Positions 23,526-35,234 of a stretch of 64,000 nucleotides of DNA are shown piece after piece. How positions within the stretch are numbered: position 1 is the stretch's first letter; each line of letters starts with the position of its first letter. This DNA is from Wolfiporia cocos. Its lineage: Eukaryota > Basidiomycota > Agaricomycetes > Polyporales > Phaeolaceae. The position numbers and the translations under genes are program-made. Under the pieces are notes generated by a model, which had not been told where the DNA came from, searched no databases, and was given only the letters and a program-made list of their open reading frames with translations. The stretch spans positions 3,658,001 to 3,722,000 of the forward strand of contig JACCLO010000007.1 of NCBI GenBank assembly GCA_029448655.1. Reading direction: 5' to 3'.

Positions 23526-24425
23526 CTATACAATCGCGAGTATATCCTCTTCTACCGAAGTAGTTGAGGGCCCTGCCACCTTGTCAGGTGGTGTTACACC
23601 GAAGGCAAAAGTAATTTGTAGCGCTACGCATTCTGCTACGATACGAGCCAAGTCCGTACGCCAATCCAAAAAGGAAATGTTGCCGAGTTGTTTGCAGTAC
23701 TTTTTCATAATTCTCCAGTCTCTATTGGTGATCCTCCCCCGTCTCGCTCTATCCTTTACGTTATCCACCAAGTCCTCTAATTCTACTACCATAGTATGGA
23801 AACGCATGTCGTTTTCCATATGGAAGCCTGGGTAATTAGGGGGATGGTTGGCGAGAGGAGTGAGACGAGTGAGAGTGCCTTCTAGCATGGGGATAACTTG
23901 ATCGCATGCTTGAAGAGGCTTCTTCTTCCCGAAGATGAGGGAAGTGTCGAGAATCTTGTGGTTGGCCGGAACAGGAGGTCCAGCCGCCGGGCTGGAGAGA
24001 CGGAGGGCCAGTGAAGAAGCTGCTTGTTTGGCTTCCTTGGCAGCTTGTTTGGCGGCGATTCGCTTATTCAGCTTATTGCGGGCGAGCTTGAGCTTGTTGA
24101 GTTCGCGGAGTTCGATTAGGTTCTCCATGGCGGTAATGGAAGCGGCTAGCTTCTCTTCCTCTGTCCAGATACGCTTAGCGAGCGGAACTGGTTTGGGAGG
24201 TCGAGGAGCGGGTTTCCCAGCCTCAGCAATATGCTTTGGCATGTGGACGGGAATCTCCCAAAGATGGAGCTTCCCGGTGTAGTCTTCCTTTACAGGAAGG
24301 GTGTAGGTGACGTCCTCTGCCCGAGGAATGTCGGCGGTGTCGATGCGGCTGAGAAGGGACCGCTTCGCCAGCTTAACGTAGGGGGCAGTGGAGGAGCCAC
24401 GGGTGCGACGGGTAACGCGGGGCAT
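23526..24425 (-). CDS. ORF0 of family B, copy B1: conserved protein upstream of gag
   Basis: The start MPRVTRRT at 24425 is preferred to the ATG at 24458 because it matches the short basic MPA/MPR N-termini of the family A and D homologues. About 299 residues: basic N-terminus, L-W-E-I-P motif (near residue 60), Ala/Lys/Glu-rich coiled coil (about 90-140), then a C-terminal domain with G-R-I-T-N-R-D-W-R and K-Q-L-G-N. It ends about 145 bp before gag. The frame is intact. No function can be assigned from the sequence. It is preceded by a leader of about 1 kb, so how ribosomes reach this and the gag start is open. Confidence 0.75.
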   Translation of the reverse strand: MPRVTRRTRGSSTAPYVKLAKRSLLSRIDTADIPRAEDVTYTLPVKEDYTGKLHLWEIPVHMPKHIAEAGKPAPRPPKPVPLAKRIWTEEEKLAASITAMENLIELRELNKLKLARNKLNKRIAAKQAAKEAKQAASSLALRLSSPAAGPPVPANHKILDTSLIFGKKKPLQACDQVIPMLEGTLTRLTPLANHPPNYPGFHMENDMRFHTMVVELEDLVDNVKDRARRGRITNRDWRIMKKYCKQLGNISFLDWRTDLARIVAECVALQITFAFGVTPPDKVAGPSTTSVEEDILAIV

Positions 24426-25457
24426 GATTCTAGAAAGTGCAGCTTTCATGAGAAACAAAGTTTCCCAGTGATACGTCCAAGAACAGGAATAGAAGGGGTT
24501 ATGTAAGGTAGGGTAGTGGACTCCTTTTCAGGAGCAAAGAAGGTGTACTACGGGGCATAATTACTCTTATGTTGCGCGCAAACCCTGTGCCGAGACGGCG
24601 CGGATATTCGCATGACCCTAACGGTCAGAGGCGCCGACTCCAGGGGTAGAGTTGCTGACTGCCAGGCCGGTTCCTGGGTCAGATGATTGGGATTCGGATA
24701 CACGACACCGCCCCGGAGGGACGATGCCGGAAAGTGGCTGGGATTTTACATCCCTTAGCCTGTCCATGCTTCAACAATGAGGTTGCCGTCTGTAGCCACA
24801 TGGGTGTCACATCAGGGCTAAAAAACCACTGTCGATCTAAGATCGCGAGACAGCAGCGCTCCACATCCCGAAGGAGTGGGCCACGCGCTTCTCTTCCAAT
24901 GGGGCCCCAAATCCGTTTGACCCATGCTCACACGCCGAGCTGCCCGGAGGACTTATGCTATTGGCTACCGCGAGTGACCTATGGCAGGGTGATTTTTTAC
25001 GTCACCCCCCTCACTGCTTTTCCCATAACGGGTTCAAAGCAGGTCCCTTACGCCTGGGAGGCGGCTTTGGAAAATTCCCATGCCATCATAATGATGACCC
25101 TGTGGATAGTGATGGGGCGCTGAACAACGCTTGCCATGACAGGGGGTTGGGCGCACACAGGCAGACCGTCCCCTTTTTTCCACAGGCGGGTCTTAACCGC
25201 GCATAGTCCAAGCTTGTCAGCGAGGACCATGTCTCCTTGACCCTGGAGTCCGGGTTAGGTAGGCCTCCTGCCTAAAAAGGCGGTGTGGCTTCCCTGGTTG
25301 CCAATTCTCTGCCGAGGATGGCGCTGTATCCCCCAGATCTCAACTATCACCCCAATCGCCTTGTCAGGCAGAAAGGGATGTGCGCGGCAACAAGTAATAT
25401 ACCCCTGTAGGATAGAAACCCAGACCCAAGCGCAAGCGCAAGGGCGGGGGTAGGGGG
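24426..25457 (-). other. Leader of family B, copy B1
   Basis: About 1 kb between primer site and ORF0, almost identical to 37122-38153. A 146-codon ORF on the opposite strand (24683-25123) is present in both copies but they are too similar for this to mean anything. No other feature is seen. Confidence 0.65.
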
Positions 25458-25468
25458 AGATTTGTTCT
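25458..25468 (-). promoter_or_regulatory. Self-primer binding site, copy B1
   Basis: AGAACAAATCT on the minus strand; complement of AGATTTGTTCT in the adjoining LTR (25593-25603). Confidence 0.74.
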
Positions 25469-25470
25469 TA

Positions 25471-26169
25471 TGACACAGACTAGACTGTGGGACTCACACT
25501 ATAACCTTATAGGCGACTTGAAGGAGTTGCAGAAGGTTGGTGGGGAGGCTAGTGGGCGCAAGCAGAGATGGTATGTAACTGTGCGAATGCAGAGAACAAA
25601 TCTAAGGCTTATCCGCAGTGATAGCCCTACTTATATACATGCTTTGTTTGGTTACCGGTAAGGGAGCCAAACATGAAGGTGGTCTGTGCGCAGACATAAC
25701 TAATATGGTTAAGCCATAAACTACAATAGACCATGTGCGCCGGTAATGGCCGCACCAGTAAGATCGTTTGTTTGGACCGTAGGTCCATGTTGTGGAAGTG
25801 GCTGTAGCTACGTTAGTAAGCCATGCATGTGATTCTTATATACCGGTATCGGGATATGAGTAATCGTAAGGGCATTGGCATGTGATAACGAGCGGGCCGC
25901 TTATCCAATTGTACTGACATAGCCCGGTATTGGGATATGAGTAAGACGCGTGACACCGGAGGTTAGTCCGCTGAGTCATTGACGCGTACAAACGTGTTAT
26001 GTACGTGTTGTTATGACAGGTGGACGTATACCGCGTTGTGTACGTGTTGTTTGTTTGCGTGTACGTGTAGACGGGCGCTTGGCAGCGTAAATGTCTACAA
26101 GGTCGTAGAAATACCAGATAAATAGGTAAAAATACGGGAAAAATAGTGGCATGTCCCAAATCTGTGACA
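25471..26169 (-). repeat. Family B 5' LTR of copy B1
   Basis: A 699-bp LTR. It shares diagnostic bases with the 3' LTR of B2 at 46806 (for example ACATTTACGCTG, CTTACGATTAC, CTGCGGATAAG) rather than with the LTR at 10910. The outer flank is CTATG. Confidence 0.9.
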
Positions 26170-26273
26170 CTATGGGGGCGATTGACCACTATACTACGAC
26201 TGAAATGAGGTCATGTGACTACAACACTAGGGTGTGGGGGTTCGACCCCATGCCACGGCGTAAAACCGTGACA
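26170..26273 (-). repeat. Fragment of an H-like LTR
   Basis: On the minus strand the piece starts TGTCACGGTTTT and carries the hairpin GGGGTCGAACCCCC, as the solo LTR at 32636 does. It ends next to CGCAG (26274-26278), which fits pol sequence of family A, so it was inserted into that element. The rest of the LTR is missing, cut by the B1 insertion and later rearrangement. Confidence 0.65.
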
Positions 26274-26275
26274 CG

Positions 26276-29200
26276 CAGCTAGATAACGAAGACAACAAAA
26301 CTCTAGCTCAACTTGTAGCTGAGATACTCGAAAAGGATGATGAATCCTTAGACTCGTCTTCAACTGAAAAGTGGAGATCGTTAGTCCCTAAAGAGTATCA
26401 CGAGTTTGGTCCGACAGTGTTCAGTCACAAGGCTTCAGAACGGATGCCTGTCCGCAAGGACTATGACCACGCCATCGACTTTATCGAAGGCGCAACACTG
26501 CCGAAACCCGTAAAACGTTACCCAATGTCTAAGCTTCAACAAAACTCCTTAGACGAGTGGATTGACGAAGAACTTCGCAAAGGTTACATCCAAGAATCCA
26601 AATCGCCGATAGCATCACCCGTTTTCTTTGTAGCAAAGAAGGACGGGTCACTGCGCATGGTAGTCGACTATCGAAAGCTAAACGAAATCACAGTACAGAA
26701 CAAGTATCCCATTCCTCGTATATCCGAGTTAATAGATCAACTCGCATCCGCATCAATCTTTACGAAGATCGACCTCCGTTGGGGGTACAACAACGTGCGG
26801 ATAAAGGAAGGGGACGAGTGGAAGACAGCCTTCATTACCCATAGGGGGCTGTACGAAGCTACTGTTATGTACTTTGGCTTTTGTAACGCGCCAGGCACAT
26901 TCCAAGCGATGATGAATAGCGTCCTTTCCGACTTCATTCAGTCGGGAAAGGTTATCGTTTACCTAGACGATATTCTGATTTTCGGAAACGACCTCAAAGA
27001 GCATCGGAAACTAGTCAAAGCCGTATTGCAGCGACTTCAGGATTCCGACCTCTATGCGAAACCCGAGAAATGCTTCTTCGAACAAAAGTCCATCGAGTAT
27101 TTGGGGATGATTATCTCCCATAACTCCGTCGCAATGGACCCAAAGAAGTACGAGGGTGTTCTCGATTGGCCTCAACCAACCAAGGTCAAGGAAGTCCAAG
27201 CCTTCTTAGGCTTCGCCAATTTCTATAGGCGATTTATTAAGGACTTTTCTTACAAGGCCAAGCCACTCACACAGCTCACCCGCAAGAACCAGAAATGGGC
27301 TTGGGGCGAGGAGGAGCAACAGGCGTTTGAGGACCTGAAAACGGCCTTTACGTCTGCGCCAATTCTTAGAATACCAGACCAAGACTCGCCTTTCAGGATC
27401 GAGTCCGATGCCTCCGACTTTGCGACCGGTTCAGTCCTTTCACAACTAGACCCTAAGGATGGTTTATACCATCCTGTTGCTTACTATAGCAAGTCTATGA
27501 CTGAAGCCGAACGCAACTACGAGATATATGACAAGGAACTCCTCGCTATTATTCGTTCACTCGAAGAATGGCGTCATTATCTCGAGGGGCACCCTAAGGT
27601 ATTCGAAGTATGGACAGATCACGCAAATCTTACATACTTCAAGACGGCGCAAAAGCTTACCAGACGACAGGCACGTTGGGCATTATACCTAACTCGATTC
27701 AACTTCAAGTTGTATCACAAGCCCGGAAAGACAATGCTTACCGCGGATCCTCTGTCCAGGAGGCCAGATCATGAAGAGGGGGTGGAACTCGATAACAGGG
27801 ATAAAATCCTCCTTAAATCGGAATTTTTTGCGACCGAATTCGCCATTCGGGCCCTGGAAACCTCTTCTGACGAAACTACGTCTTTGGCCCAAGACTCTAA
27901 CCAGTCCTTACTCGAGGCTATCCGCTTAGCATTACAAGACGACAAGCTAACTTCGTCCTATCAATCCCTTCTCTCATCGGGACCAAGGGAATTCAAGAAA
28001 GAGCTCCAAGACTGGAACTACGAGAACGGTTTACTACTACACAAGGGCAAAGTCTACGTCCCTAACGTCGAGCAGACACGCCGACGCGTAGTAGCCGCAC
28101 ACCACGACCACATCACTGCTGGTCACTTCGGACGCTGGAAGACCTACGAACTAGTAACTCGTAACTTCTGGTGGCCAGGCATATCAACGTTCGTCAAGAA
28201 GTACGTTCAGGAATGCGACATCTGTCAAAAGATGAAGAGTCGACCTGAGAAGCCGTACGGGTTACTTAAACCTAATCCCGTACCAACCCAGCCATGGGAA
28301 GTCATTACAATCGACTTCATTATGTATCTACCAAAGTCTATCGATAACAAGAAGACTTACGACTCCATTATGGTTGTAGTGGACCGACTAACGAAGAGGG
28401 CGCATTTCTATCCGATCAGTTCCAAGTTTGGAACAAAGGATTTGGCCGACATCTTGTATACACGGGTTTACCCGTTACACGGCCTGCCTCGTCAGATCAT
28501 TAGTGATAGAGGCGTCCAATTCGCGTCAAAGCTGTTCAAGGAATTCTGTCAATTCCTCAATATCGAACATTCGATGTCAACAGCTTATCATCCACAAACC
28601 GATGGACAGACAGAGAGGGTTAACCAAACCCTGGAACAGTACCTTCGCTGCTACGTCAATTCGTATAGAAAAGACAATTGGAGTAGACTCTTGCCTACGG
28701 CAGAGTTTGCTTACAATAACGTAGCGTCGGAAACTACCAGGCACTCGCCCTTCTTTGTCGAATTAGGTAGACACCCCCTTGCTGGCCCTAGCGATCAGGA
28801 ACTCCCCCGCACAGTCAATCCTGACTTAAACGACATCGCACACGAACGATGGAAAGCACAACAAGAAGCGAAAGCCGCCATGTTAGTAGCTTCTGAACGA
28901 TGGAAATGGTACAGCGATCGAGGACACAAACAACTCGATCTACGCGTTGGTGATAAAGTACTACTCAGTACTAAGGACTACCAGACATCTGAAAAGAGTC
29001 TGGCCCCACGATATATCGGCCCTTTCAAGATTGTAGAAGTCTTATCGCCGGTGACCTTCAGATTAAAAATGGGGTCACAATATCGTCACTATCACCCGGT
29101 ATTTCATGCATCCAAGCTAGTACCTTACGTCCAGACTGAAGATCGGTCGCCGTCCCCTGAATTAGAGGAAGACGACGACAGAGAATGGGAGGTATCAGAA

Positions 29201-30040
29201 ATCCTTAACCACAGGAAACGAAGAGGGAAACTCGAGTACCTCGTCCGATGGGCGGACACTACGTCCAAGGATGATACATGGGAACCCGAAGAAAACCTTG
29301 AGCACTCTAAGGAAGTACTGGACGAATACAAAGCTCGGTTCTTCGACGCTCAGACAAACCACCTCTCGGCACACCGAACGATTGCTGTTGCTGAACCCGA
29401 CGATGATCCTAACTGGAAAGTGGGAGATCGTTACCTCTGGCCTGACGACTGGCCCATGCACTCGGACAACGTAGACGACGAATCCGAGGGTTACGACTCC
29501 GATGAGGAGAGGCCAGTCAAACCCACCAGCCGATGGCTGAAAAGAGATCCGTACGGAAACTTCGTAGAAGACAATATCGTCTTCAATGACTATCTGGAAT
29601 TCGCCGTACCATTCGGTGACAAAGATACGGCTCCACTCTATCCCGTAAAAGGGACCCCACACTCCGCTGGATACGATATTTATGCTATGGAAGGATTAAC
29701 AATCCAACCCGGCCAAACCGCTACAATTTCAACAGGACTTCAAGTTCTGTTCCCTTACGGGCATTACGGACAATTGGCAACACGGTCTAGCATGGCGAAG
29801 CAAAGCCTAATCGTACTTGGAGGAGTTATCGACTGGGACTATAGAGGAGAAGTCAAAGTCATGATTCATAACCTTGGATCAACCGCATATGAAGTCAAGG
29901 CAAAAGACAAAGTAGCCCAGCTACTAGTTCATCGGATGTACTATCCCGACGAACATGTCTCATCGCCCTCCGCTTACGATCTCTTACACGGTCAACAAGG
30001 TCAACGAGGTACAAAGGGTTTTGGCAGCACAGGCAAGTAG
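26276..30040 (+). pseudogene. pol: Family A Pol, 5'-truncated: RT-RNaseH-IN-chromodomain-dUTPase
   Basis: An open frame of about 1255 codons with no stop, starting at the residues Q-L-D-N-E-D about 215 residues into the full Pol, so protease is missing. RT with YLDD near 26965, RNase H, integrase zinc domain (about 28100-28235) and its D, D, E, chromodomain (29190-29310) and a dUTPase with all five motifs (29640-30040). The first internal ATG is at 26417. It is a fragment by its structure, yet its downstream domains look undamaged, so the truncation is recent relative to point decay. Confidence 0.88.
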
Positions 30041-30121
30041 CGCAAGCAAAGTCTAACCCTTTAGTGGGCTCTAGCATTTCTAGCTGCTTCATCGGGACGC
30101 TGAATTTTGAGGAGGGGGTAA

Positions 30122-30721
30122 TGTCACGGTTTCTCTTATTTTTCCCTATTTTTCCCTATTTTCTCTGATTTTCTACAGCTCGTTCCACTCGCTTTCCGTA
30201 TCACGTTATGTCTCACCCTTATCTCACTCTCGTAGATAACTCTTTATCTCTTGTGCACGTTAGCTCAGCGCCTATCACGGCGCCTCGTCTTATCTGTAGA
30301 CATATCTTATCTTTCCTGCACGTGACCTTACAAAGAGTTCACAACATACGTTGCCACACGTCACATGGCTTTCTAGTGACTCGCGTCACCTGCCGCTGGC
30401 TTACGCTCAGTCAGCGGCCTAACTCACGTCACATGCTGTAGCCTTATGCTCAGTCAGCGACCTTTAGAACTATCACAAGCTTCGGGTCGTACCATTACCG
30501 GTACCTAACCCTACGCCCTGCGGTATCACTAGTCTTACCTACGGTGTTATGGGTCTTACTCTTCATGTATATAAGCTGGCCTCTGAGTACGTTGTAGACT
30601 CAGAATAGTTCTCCTCGACAATCGACTAGTTGCTCTTATCAACTGCTTGACTATTACACTTCACCTTTATCGACACCGCCCCTCAACACTTATATTTCAG
30701 TCTTAGTGAGTGTCTGCGTCA
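30122..30721 (+). repeat. Family A 3' LTR of copy A2
   Basis: 600-bp LTR after the purine tract GAGGAGGGGGTAA, ending TGCGTCA. It differs from the A LTR at 1666 by many substitutions and by a duplication of about 45 bp containing CTCAGTCAGCG (about 30405-30465), shared with the fragment at 35849. Confidence 0.9.
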
Positions 30722-31055
30722 TCGCGATTCGAATATACGAACGGGTATTCGGCCCGTAACAGAAGGTCGAGCTATTCACACCCTCACCTACCACGGTGCA
30801 AGGGCCCATGATATTTGGACCAGAATTCCCAGCACGACTGATTGAACTCTTGCCCGAGGACATTCAGGGAGTCTACAGACTCAACCGATACGAGTGGACT
30901 GACACCATTGGAGCCTTCCGTAACCGTGGAGGAATTGTTGTCATTCCAAGAGAAGATAGGGCATCTCGAAGTGGGTAGAAGTATACCCCTCCGCAAGAAC
31001 GAATGCTTGGGAAATAACGCGTGAAGCGTTCGAACGATTCGGAGAAATCCCTCCA

Positions 31056-33120
31056 ATGTCAACCGCAACGTTGACCGAAAACGAAACTGAAACCATCAAC
31101 AGAATCTTCGATGCCGATGGAAATACGAATCAGCCTTCGGGCGCCACAGGAATGGCAGGAATTGAGCACATCAGAGATGATGGGAGAAATCCTGGAAACT
31201 TTACAGGAACAGATAACAGCCAGACCGGAGGACAGGACCCTCCAGGATTTATATCTGCTTTTGCGCAGAGTGGGATTGGGCCTATGGCTGGAGGAACAGA
31301 CCTCTTTGGAAACCCCCCACAGAACGCACCCAGAATGGGTAGCGGAGGAAATCCGTCTTGGACTAGCCCAAGCGGAGGAATGGGAACGACAAACCCAGGA
31401 ACTTGGCCTTCAGGCCTATTTGGACGAACCTCCGCAGGTACAAGCGGAGGAGGACTGGGAGGAAACTTCGGACTCGGAGGAGGGAACGCCCCCTCTCTTG
31501 GAGGACTCGGAGGAAGAACCCCCGCGAACCCCGGAGGAGGAAACCCTGGAGGGAACCCAGGGAACCCCGGAGGAAACCCAGGAAACCCGGGTGGAGGATA
31601 CCCGGGAGGAGGAGGACCCCCAGGTGGGCCCCCACCACCGAATGCGCCGCAATCCCAACCTCCGGCGCCGAACCCGTACTACCGACCCCCAATGATAAAG
31701 ATCAATCCCCCAGACGTATTCGACGGGGAACGATCCGACATGCAGAACTTCATAAACCAGTGCAATTCCTGGTTTACAATGTACGAAACGTCGTTCCAGA
31801 ACGACGTCCAGAGAGTGATCTTTATCCTCTCTTATATTTCGAACAAGGGGAAAACGGGCCAATGGAAACAGAACTATCACCGGGTTTATACGAACCCCCT
31901 GACGAAACGATTCTTCCCGCCTAGTCTCGCACAATTCGATGCAGACTTTCAGAAGGCCTTCGGAGCCATCGAAGAGGTACAGAAGGCGCGGAAGAAAATC
32001 CTGGAAGTAGCCCAGGACAGAAAGGACATCGATGATTATATCACCGAGTTCAACAACTTGGCCGGAAAGGCCCAGTACGATCGATACAGCGCGGACGGAA
32101 ACGCGTTGCTCATAACCCTCTTCGAGAAAGGGTTACCCGAACACACGACCCGATACATCATCGGTGTACGGCCGCTGCCTGCGACCATTGACGAATGGCA
32201 ATCCGCTGCCTCGTATTATGAAAATACGTACAAGATATTCTTGGAATGGGACAAACCGTTTGTCAAGAAAGAGGCTTGGCAAGCCTCGAACCAGAATAAC
32301 GGACGCACTAGTGCTCCACAGACAACCGCACCAAAAGATCCGAACACGATGGATGTAGATCGAATGACCACCCAGGAAAGGGACGATCACATCAAGAAGG
32401 GAAAATGCTTCACCTGTCATCAACCAGGACATATGTCGCGAGACTGTCCAAAGAGGCCGAGGAAGCCAGCCCGCTCTAGGCGGACTACTCGAAAAACCGA
32501 AGAAGAAGAAGCCGAGCAAGAAGCTTGCATTGAAGAAGTCTCTGAAGAAGAGACTGAGTACATCACCGCTAACAGAGCAGTCACAGCAATTAGGGCTCTG
32601 AAAGCCAAGAACCCCGAGCTCCTAGCACGGCTCGTTGTCACGGTTTTCTACCTGACGTTGGGACAGTGTACTCCCCCGGGGTCGAACCCCGGTCCTCTTG
32701 GTATCTAGTCACATGTTAAGGCTGTTCCATAGTGTAGCGGTTATCTTCCATACCTTAGTTGTCACGTTACAGGGACACATGACTTAGCTTAGTCAGCGGC
32801 GGCGCGGCGCCTGCGCACGGACCTTTAGTTTAGGGTCGGTACTTACAGTAGTACGGTGCGCTTGACATGTATATAAGCTAGCAACTGAGGTCTTACAACC
32901 TCAGTCTAGTTATTGTCGACATTGGGGCGTGTCCCACAGTCCATCACTTCTTGCGTGCTCTGCTGGCATAACCATCGACACTCTCTTTGGTCTTTGAGTC
33001 TCCCTCATAGCCAGCGCCACTAGGACATTGGGTACTTAGGCATTGCGCCTTGGGTCCTAGGGCATAAGCAGTACGTTGTGTATAACTGCGTCACTCGTAG
33101 AAGAACAGGATTTTGCCTAG
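31056..33120 (+). pseudogene. gag: Element F Gag, split by a solo LTR
   Basis: From the ATG at 31056 the frame has a Gly/Pro/Asn-rich N-terminal half with GGNPGGNPGNP-type repeats, then a gag core (about 31690-32270) and a canonical CCHC knuckle CX2CX4HX4C (about 32406-32450), then an Arg/Lys-rich and acidic tail. The LTR at 32636-33093 with its CTCGT duplication interrupts it; the frame would then resume and stop at the TAG at 33118-33120. Pol follows in the -1 frame. A second frame (31111-31695) is also open through the repeats. Assigned as broken because of the LTR. Confidence 0.75.
32636..33093 (+). repeat. Solo LTR, family H
   Basis: A 458-bp LTR, TGTCACGG to TGCGTCA, flanked by CTCGT on both sides (32631-32635 and 33094-33098). 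TATATAA is near 32871 and the predicted transcript start AGTCTAGTTAT lies 33 bp below. About 40 bp from its 5' end it carries the hairpin CCGGGGTCGAACCCCGG, which resembles a tRNA T-arm. Confidence 0.9.
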
Positions 33121-34527
33121 GAGGGAAGCCCACGGTCTTACCCTCCGAGAAAGCAGCGCATGTAATTACCTCGTTCGAGAAGAATCGATCCCTCTTCATC
33201 CCGGTAATCATGATGCTGGCAAAACCCGTGAAGTGCAATGCACTAATCGACTCAGAAGCAATGTCGAACCTGATCCACAACAGAGTGGTAGAAAAATACA
33301 AGGTGCCCACGCAACCCTTGAAGAACCCAATCATCGTCAAAAATGTTGACGGAACAGAAAACAAAGATGGGCGAATAGACCGAGAAGCCACCATACTACT
33401 ACGATATCCAAAGACCCAGAAAACGCGAAAAGTCCGATTCCTGGTAGGATCAATCGGAACAGAAAATATGATTCTAGGGTATGGATGGTTGAAAGACGAA
33501 AACCCCACAATCGACTGGAAGGATCAAACAGTCGATGTACAATCAATACTAGGGGCAGAAGAAAAGAAACAGGAAGCCACAATCCGAATGGATATGGTGG
33601 AGATGGTAGTTGCCCCAGAAGGAAAAATTCCAACAAGGGGGACCCAAGAAGCTGCAGGGTATGACCTCTACGCCGCAGAGGAAACCGAGATTCCCGCCGG
33701 AGGATGGAAACTCGTCTCCACAGGAGTAAAAATGAAGATCCCAAAGGGATCGTATGGAAGGCTGGCCGGACGATCAGGCAACACCCTCAGACACGGATTA
33801 GTAGTACAAGCCGGAATCATAGACTCGGACTACCGGGGAGACGTCGGAGCCATCGTCTTCAACTACTCAGACAAAGCACATAGAATTATCCCGGGCATGC
33901 GAATAGCCCAGATAATCTTCGAACGACACCTCACCCCCGACATCTTAGAGGTCAAAGACCTAGATGAAACAGAACGAGGGGAGAAAGGGTTCGGATCCAC
34001 GGACCAGCCAGAAGAAACAGCGCAGCGGCTCTATACTCCCGAGGAGTACGAAGCGATCCGACACTTCGCAAAAAATAACCCTAGGATCATAGGAAAGAAA
34101 GGGGAGACGCGGAAGGAGTTCCGAACGAAGATACATATCATCAAGGCTGTCAGGAAAGCGCTGACGAAATCCCAGGAATTCGCACAGAAAATCCCCGAAC
34201 CAGAACGAACGATTGAGGAGATGGTCCCGAAACACCTACTGGACTTCGCCAAGGTGTTCAGTAAGGAGTCCGCAGCAGCGTTCCCCCCGTCGAGACCATG
34301 GGACCACGCAATCGAATTAAAACCCGATTTCGTGCCGAAAGACTGCAAAGTCTATGCACTCTCGCCTAAAGAGCAACATGCGCTGGACGAATTCCTAAGA
34401 GAAAACTTGGCCAAGGGATTCATAGTCCCTTCGAAATTCCCGATGGCGTCACCATTCTTTTTCGTCCCAAAGAAGGACAGCGGCCTACGACCCTGTCAGA
34501 ATTATCGATATCTGAACGAAGGGACGA

Positions 34528-34762
34528 TGTCACAAATTATGGAATACGGGGTTGGAATCCCGTTGTGGCATGAATACCGCGTAGGCGCACGCTAGAAGGG
34601 TCATGGCTTAGACTCAAAGTGAAAGCGTGGGAATATGAACTACACATATAGCGTGTCCCGCCTATAACAGCTGAGCTGTTATAGTGGCCCTTTTGGCTAA
34701 GGGGTGTTGGACGCATGTCCCCATAGAGCGCCGGTCTGGGACTGCCGGTGGTATCTGTGACA
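34528..34762 (+). repeat. 5' LTR of the TRIM-like element G
   Basis: 235 bp, TGTCACAAAT to CTGTGACA. It has a TATATAG-like box near 34647, a near-palindrome around 34662-34684, and a hairpin ACGGG/CCCGT near its 5' end. Confidence 0.92.
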
Positions 34763-34812
34763 TTATAACAGCTCGACCCAAAGGTCACCGGTTCGAACCC
34801 GGGTAGTGGCAA
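34763..34812 (+). other. Sequence resembling the 3' half of a tRNA inside element G
   Basis: Starting at TTATAAC (like an anticodon loop), the sequence runs through AAAGGTC (like a variable region), CCGGTTCGAACCCGG (a T-arm with the TTCGAAC loop) and GTAGTGGCA (like an acceptor end). The 5' half is absent, so it is not a tRNA gene. It overlaps the primer site. Confidence 0.5.
34765..34775 (+). promoter_or_regulatory. Primer binding site of element G
   Basis: ATAACAGCTCG, two bases after the LTR. Nine to ten bases are complementary to (G)AGCTGTTAT in the LTR (34673-34682), so self-priming is possible, with a shorter match than in the other families. Confidence 0.6.
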
Positions 34813-35234
34813 ATCTGCTATTTACCCAAACGGGTATTCCATCGAACCCCTGGCTTAGGGAAAAGTGCCCGTACTATCACGTGACCCCCTGGCGAATACA
34901 GGGCTCCTATTACGGAGATAAATTGGTCGAAAAAGTCATGTGTTCTACTGTGAAAAGCCTTAACCCGCTCCCGAATTCCTGGGATCAGTCGGGCCTTCAA
35001 GAGGTTGGCAACATTAGGGGTTTAACCTCTAATATAAGGTAGAAATAATAGTGGATGCTTAGTACCGGGGGCGACTATATGTCATAAGCCTATCCCTTAG
35101 GGAATTATGACCGGAGCGACCAAGCACCGTAACCGCTAGGGCGCCACGAAAGAGATGAAACTCTAAGGTGGTAAGCCTTGTAGGGGAGGTAGCAAGTCCT
35201 TCTCCGGGACGTCGAATCCTAAAAGAGGGGGTAA

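Larger units (their letters stand above)
10910..26169 (-). mobile_element. Family B Ty3/gypsy chromovirus, copy B1
   Basis: Minus strand: 5' LTR 25471-26169, primer site, leader, ORF0, gag, pol, 3' LTR 10910-11606. Removing the two nested C elements and their duplications leaves about 10.0 kb, the same as copy B2 after removing its insertions. Its two LTRs are not a matched pair: the 3' LTR is nearly identical to the 5' LTR of B2, and the 5' LTR groups with the 3' LTR of B2. The copy is probably a product of recombination with B2. Confidence 0.88.
26274..30721 (+). mobile_element. Second family A copy (A2), 5'-truncated
   Basis: Begins within pol and runs through the purine tract to a complete 3' LTR. 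ORF0, gag and protease are absent from this end. The coding part is very close in sequence to the copy at 2307-7245. The base after the LTR is TCGCG; no matching 5' duplication exists because the left end is lost. Confidence 0.88.

Noticed and set aside
24683..25123. 146-codon ORF in the family B leader, also at 37456-37896
   Set aside because: It is antisense to the element, and the two copies are too alike for conservation to carry information; no domain is recognised.
34763..34812. A functional tRNA gene
   Set aside because: Only the 3' half is present; there is no D-arm or 5' acceptor strand.
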